A stretch of 64,000 bases of DNA from Histidinibacterium aquaticum. GTDB taxonomy: Bacteria; Pseudomonadota; Alphaproteobacteria; Rhodobacterales; Rhodobacteraceae. The position numbers and the translations under genes are program-made. Location of the stretch: positions 731,522-795,521 of the forward strand of contig NZ_VYQE01000002.1 of the NCBI RefSeq assembly GCF_008710275.1, given 5' to 3'. This document shows positions 63,027-64,000 of this stretch, one piece after another; position 1 is the stretch's first letter; each line of letters opens with the position of its first letter. The notes below the pieces were generated by a model that saw nothing but the letters and a program-made list of their open reading frames with translations, was not told the origin of the DNA and did not search any database.

Positions 63027-63872
63027 CTAGGGCTCTCCCATATGGTCCTGCCGGATCTGCTCGAACCCTAGGGCCGTGCGGCGGAACCGTGCGTCCGCCC
63101 CGGTTAGCGCGAGATTGGCCCGGAGCTTGCGGAGCTTTCGGGCGACGCGATGGGCCAGCAGCCGCGCCCGCCCAGACGCAGTGAATTCGGAATCCGGACC
63201 TATTGAATTTGAACTGGGCGAAAACCGCTCGATGACGGGGAACGGGAACAGGGCGTAGATCGGCAAGCCGGTCTTCCAGAACTCGTCGAAGGCGAGGTCC
63301 ACCGAGGTTGCTATCCGCCGGCAGGCCCGCGCGATCCGGCGCGCGCCCTCCCGGGAGAGGATGTAAGCCTGCAGGCCGGACGGGCTCGATCGGTACCGGA
63401 TGATCGACCGGTTGAAGAGATAGCTGAGCTGCACCGAGGGGGCCGCGTACATCCCGAACAGCCGGAGGTAGTGGAGCCCCCTGTCGGCACAGAAGTCGAG
63501 GACCGGCGCCAGAGGCAGAGCCGTGTCGAGGATCACATCGTCCTCGAAAACCAGCAGGTAGTCGCTGTCGCTCTTCTCGAGGAAGTCCGTCACCACGGTG
63601 TAGTGGCTCGACCATATCGCGAGTTCCGGCTCGGACAGAGGTCTGCCGAAAGTGCTCTCGACGAAGTTCGCGTCGTATTCGAGCTCGGGATGACGCAGCT
63701 CGGTGTGGGCATCGAAAAAGGACCAGTCGGACTTGATATCCTTGAACTGCTCCGCGATCTTGCCGCGTCGCTCCGTCGAGGTGGCGAGACTGATGACGAC
63801 GACGTCCAGGTTTGCGGCCCTCGTTGCCTGGGTCACGGCATCGCCCTGGTCACCGGTCCGGCCGTCGAGCAT
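63027..63872 (-). CDS. Glycosyltransferase family 25-type protein
   Basis: This 281-residue protein matches the LPS/LOS glycosyltransferase group 25. The start (VVVISLATSTERRGKI) and the acidic VFEDDVIL motif (about residues 107-114) are typical, and SSPSGLQAYILSREGARRI follows. It probably adds a sugar to LPS or a capsule-like polymer. GGGAG precedes ATG 63872. Confidence 0.85.
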   Translation of the reverse strand: MLDGRTGDQGDAVTQATRAANLDVVVISLATSTERRGKIAEQFKDIKSDWSFFDAHTELRHPELEYDANFVESTFGRPLSEPELAIWSSHYTVVTDFLEKSDSDYLLVFEDDVILDTALPLAPVLDFCADRGLHYLRLFGMYAAPSVQLSYLFNRSIIRYRSSPSGLQAYILSREGARRIARACRRIATSVDLAFDEFWKTGLPIYALFPFPVIERFSPSSNSIGPDSEFTASGRARLLAHRVARKLRKLRANLALTGADARFRRTALGFEQIRQDHMGEP

Positions 63873-63878
63873 CTCCCG

Positions 63879-64000
63879 TCACTCCGCGGCGAGTGGCCGG
63901 GGCGCCGGAACCCGGGTCGACAGCGCGTTCTTCAGGACGGACCTGCGCATCCGCATGACGGGCATGGGGAACTGCGCGCCGAGCGCCACCCGGCAGGTCC
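63879..64000 (-). CDS. C-terminal fragment of an unidentified minus-strand gene (cut by window)
   Basis: A frame open from the window edge ends in TGA at 63879-63881, six bases before the glycosyltransferase start. The visible 39 residues include RVALGAQFPMPVMRM and RRSVLKNALSTRVPAPRP and end LAAE. The GGGAG for the next gene follows this stop directly, as expected in an operon. The product is not recognised; the short length makes it tentative. Confidence 0.45.
   Translation of the reverse strand, partial: TCRVALGAQFPMPVMRMRRSVLKNALSTRVPAPRPLAAE

Noticed and set aside
1-64000. CRISPR arrays, insertion sequences, prophage or tRNA/rRNA genes
   Set aside because: No regularly spaced repeats, transposase or phage genes, or tRNA cloverleaf or rRNA signatures were seen.

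Overview
The window is a GC-rich, densely coded chromosomal segment. It most likely comes from a Rhodobacterales (Roseobacter/Paracoccaceae-type) alphaproteobacterium. The evidence is an imuB-dnaE2 mutagenesis pair, the order lptF-lptG-lptD-surA-pdxA-rsmA, a DUF4167 gene beside prmC/prfA, FnrL-like boxes, and a repeat with a 'gatatttt...agaaga' core that I recall as common between genes in this order. I saw no rRNA, tRNA, CRISPR array, prophage or insertion sequence.

Layout. 1-4687: the end of imuB and all of dnaE2, separated by an unusually long gap that holds two inverted copies of a repeat. 4961-8774: a quinone-oxidoreductase-like gene (minus strand), an XRE regulator, a histidinol-phosphatase-type phosphatase and an 8-oxoguanine-deaminase-type amidohydrolase. 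8849-9968: two tandem CAP-domain lipoproteins. 10033-17388: the outer-membrane biogenesis operon lptF-lptG-lptD-surA with pdxA and rsmA. 17439-21619 (minus): speB-like, DUF1499, prfA, prmC and DUF4167. 21731-24737: mazG, an iron-binding ABC protein and a ZntB-type transporter. 24820-28507 (minus): an ABC-F ATPase, then a marR plus acyl-CoA dehydrogenase pair. That pair diverges from an atypical Rid protein, an orphan NMT1-like binding protein and a ThuA-like protein.

31280-49576 is a carbohydrate-acid island. It has a five-gene peptide/opine-type ABC importer preceded by two LacI-type operators. Convergent to it is a ten-gene minus-strand operon: uxaC, TRAP dctP-dctQ-dctM, kdgF, kduI, kduD, uxuB, uxuA, uxaA. 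A GntR regulator and a KDG kinase are divergent from that operon. Together they can take up hexuronates and unsaturated or ketodeoxy uronates and bring them to 2-keto-3-deoxygluconate and then KDPG. The KDPG aldolase is not in the window. ppsA (gluconeogenesis) follows.

52069-61194 looks like a sodium-bioenergetics module. A CPA-type cation/proton antiporter and a pentaheme cytochrome c are on the minus strand. Divergent from them is nqrABCDEF-apbE-nqrM-CBS. A FnrL-like box lies in the divergent promoter. NqrB is only 261 residues and lacks the usual flavinylation motif, although NqrC keeps its motif. The window ends in a GMC oxidoreductase, a GT25-type glycosyltransferase and the end of another minus-strand gene, probably part of a surface-polysaccharide region.
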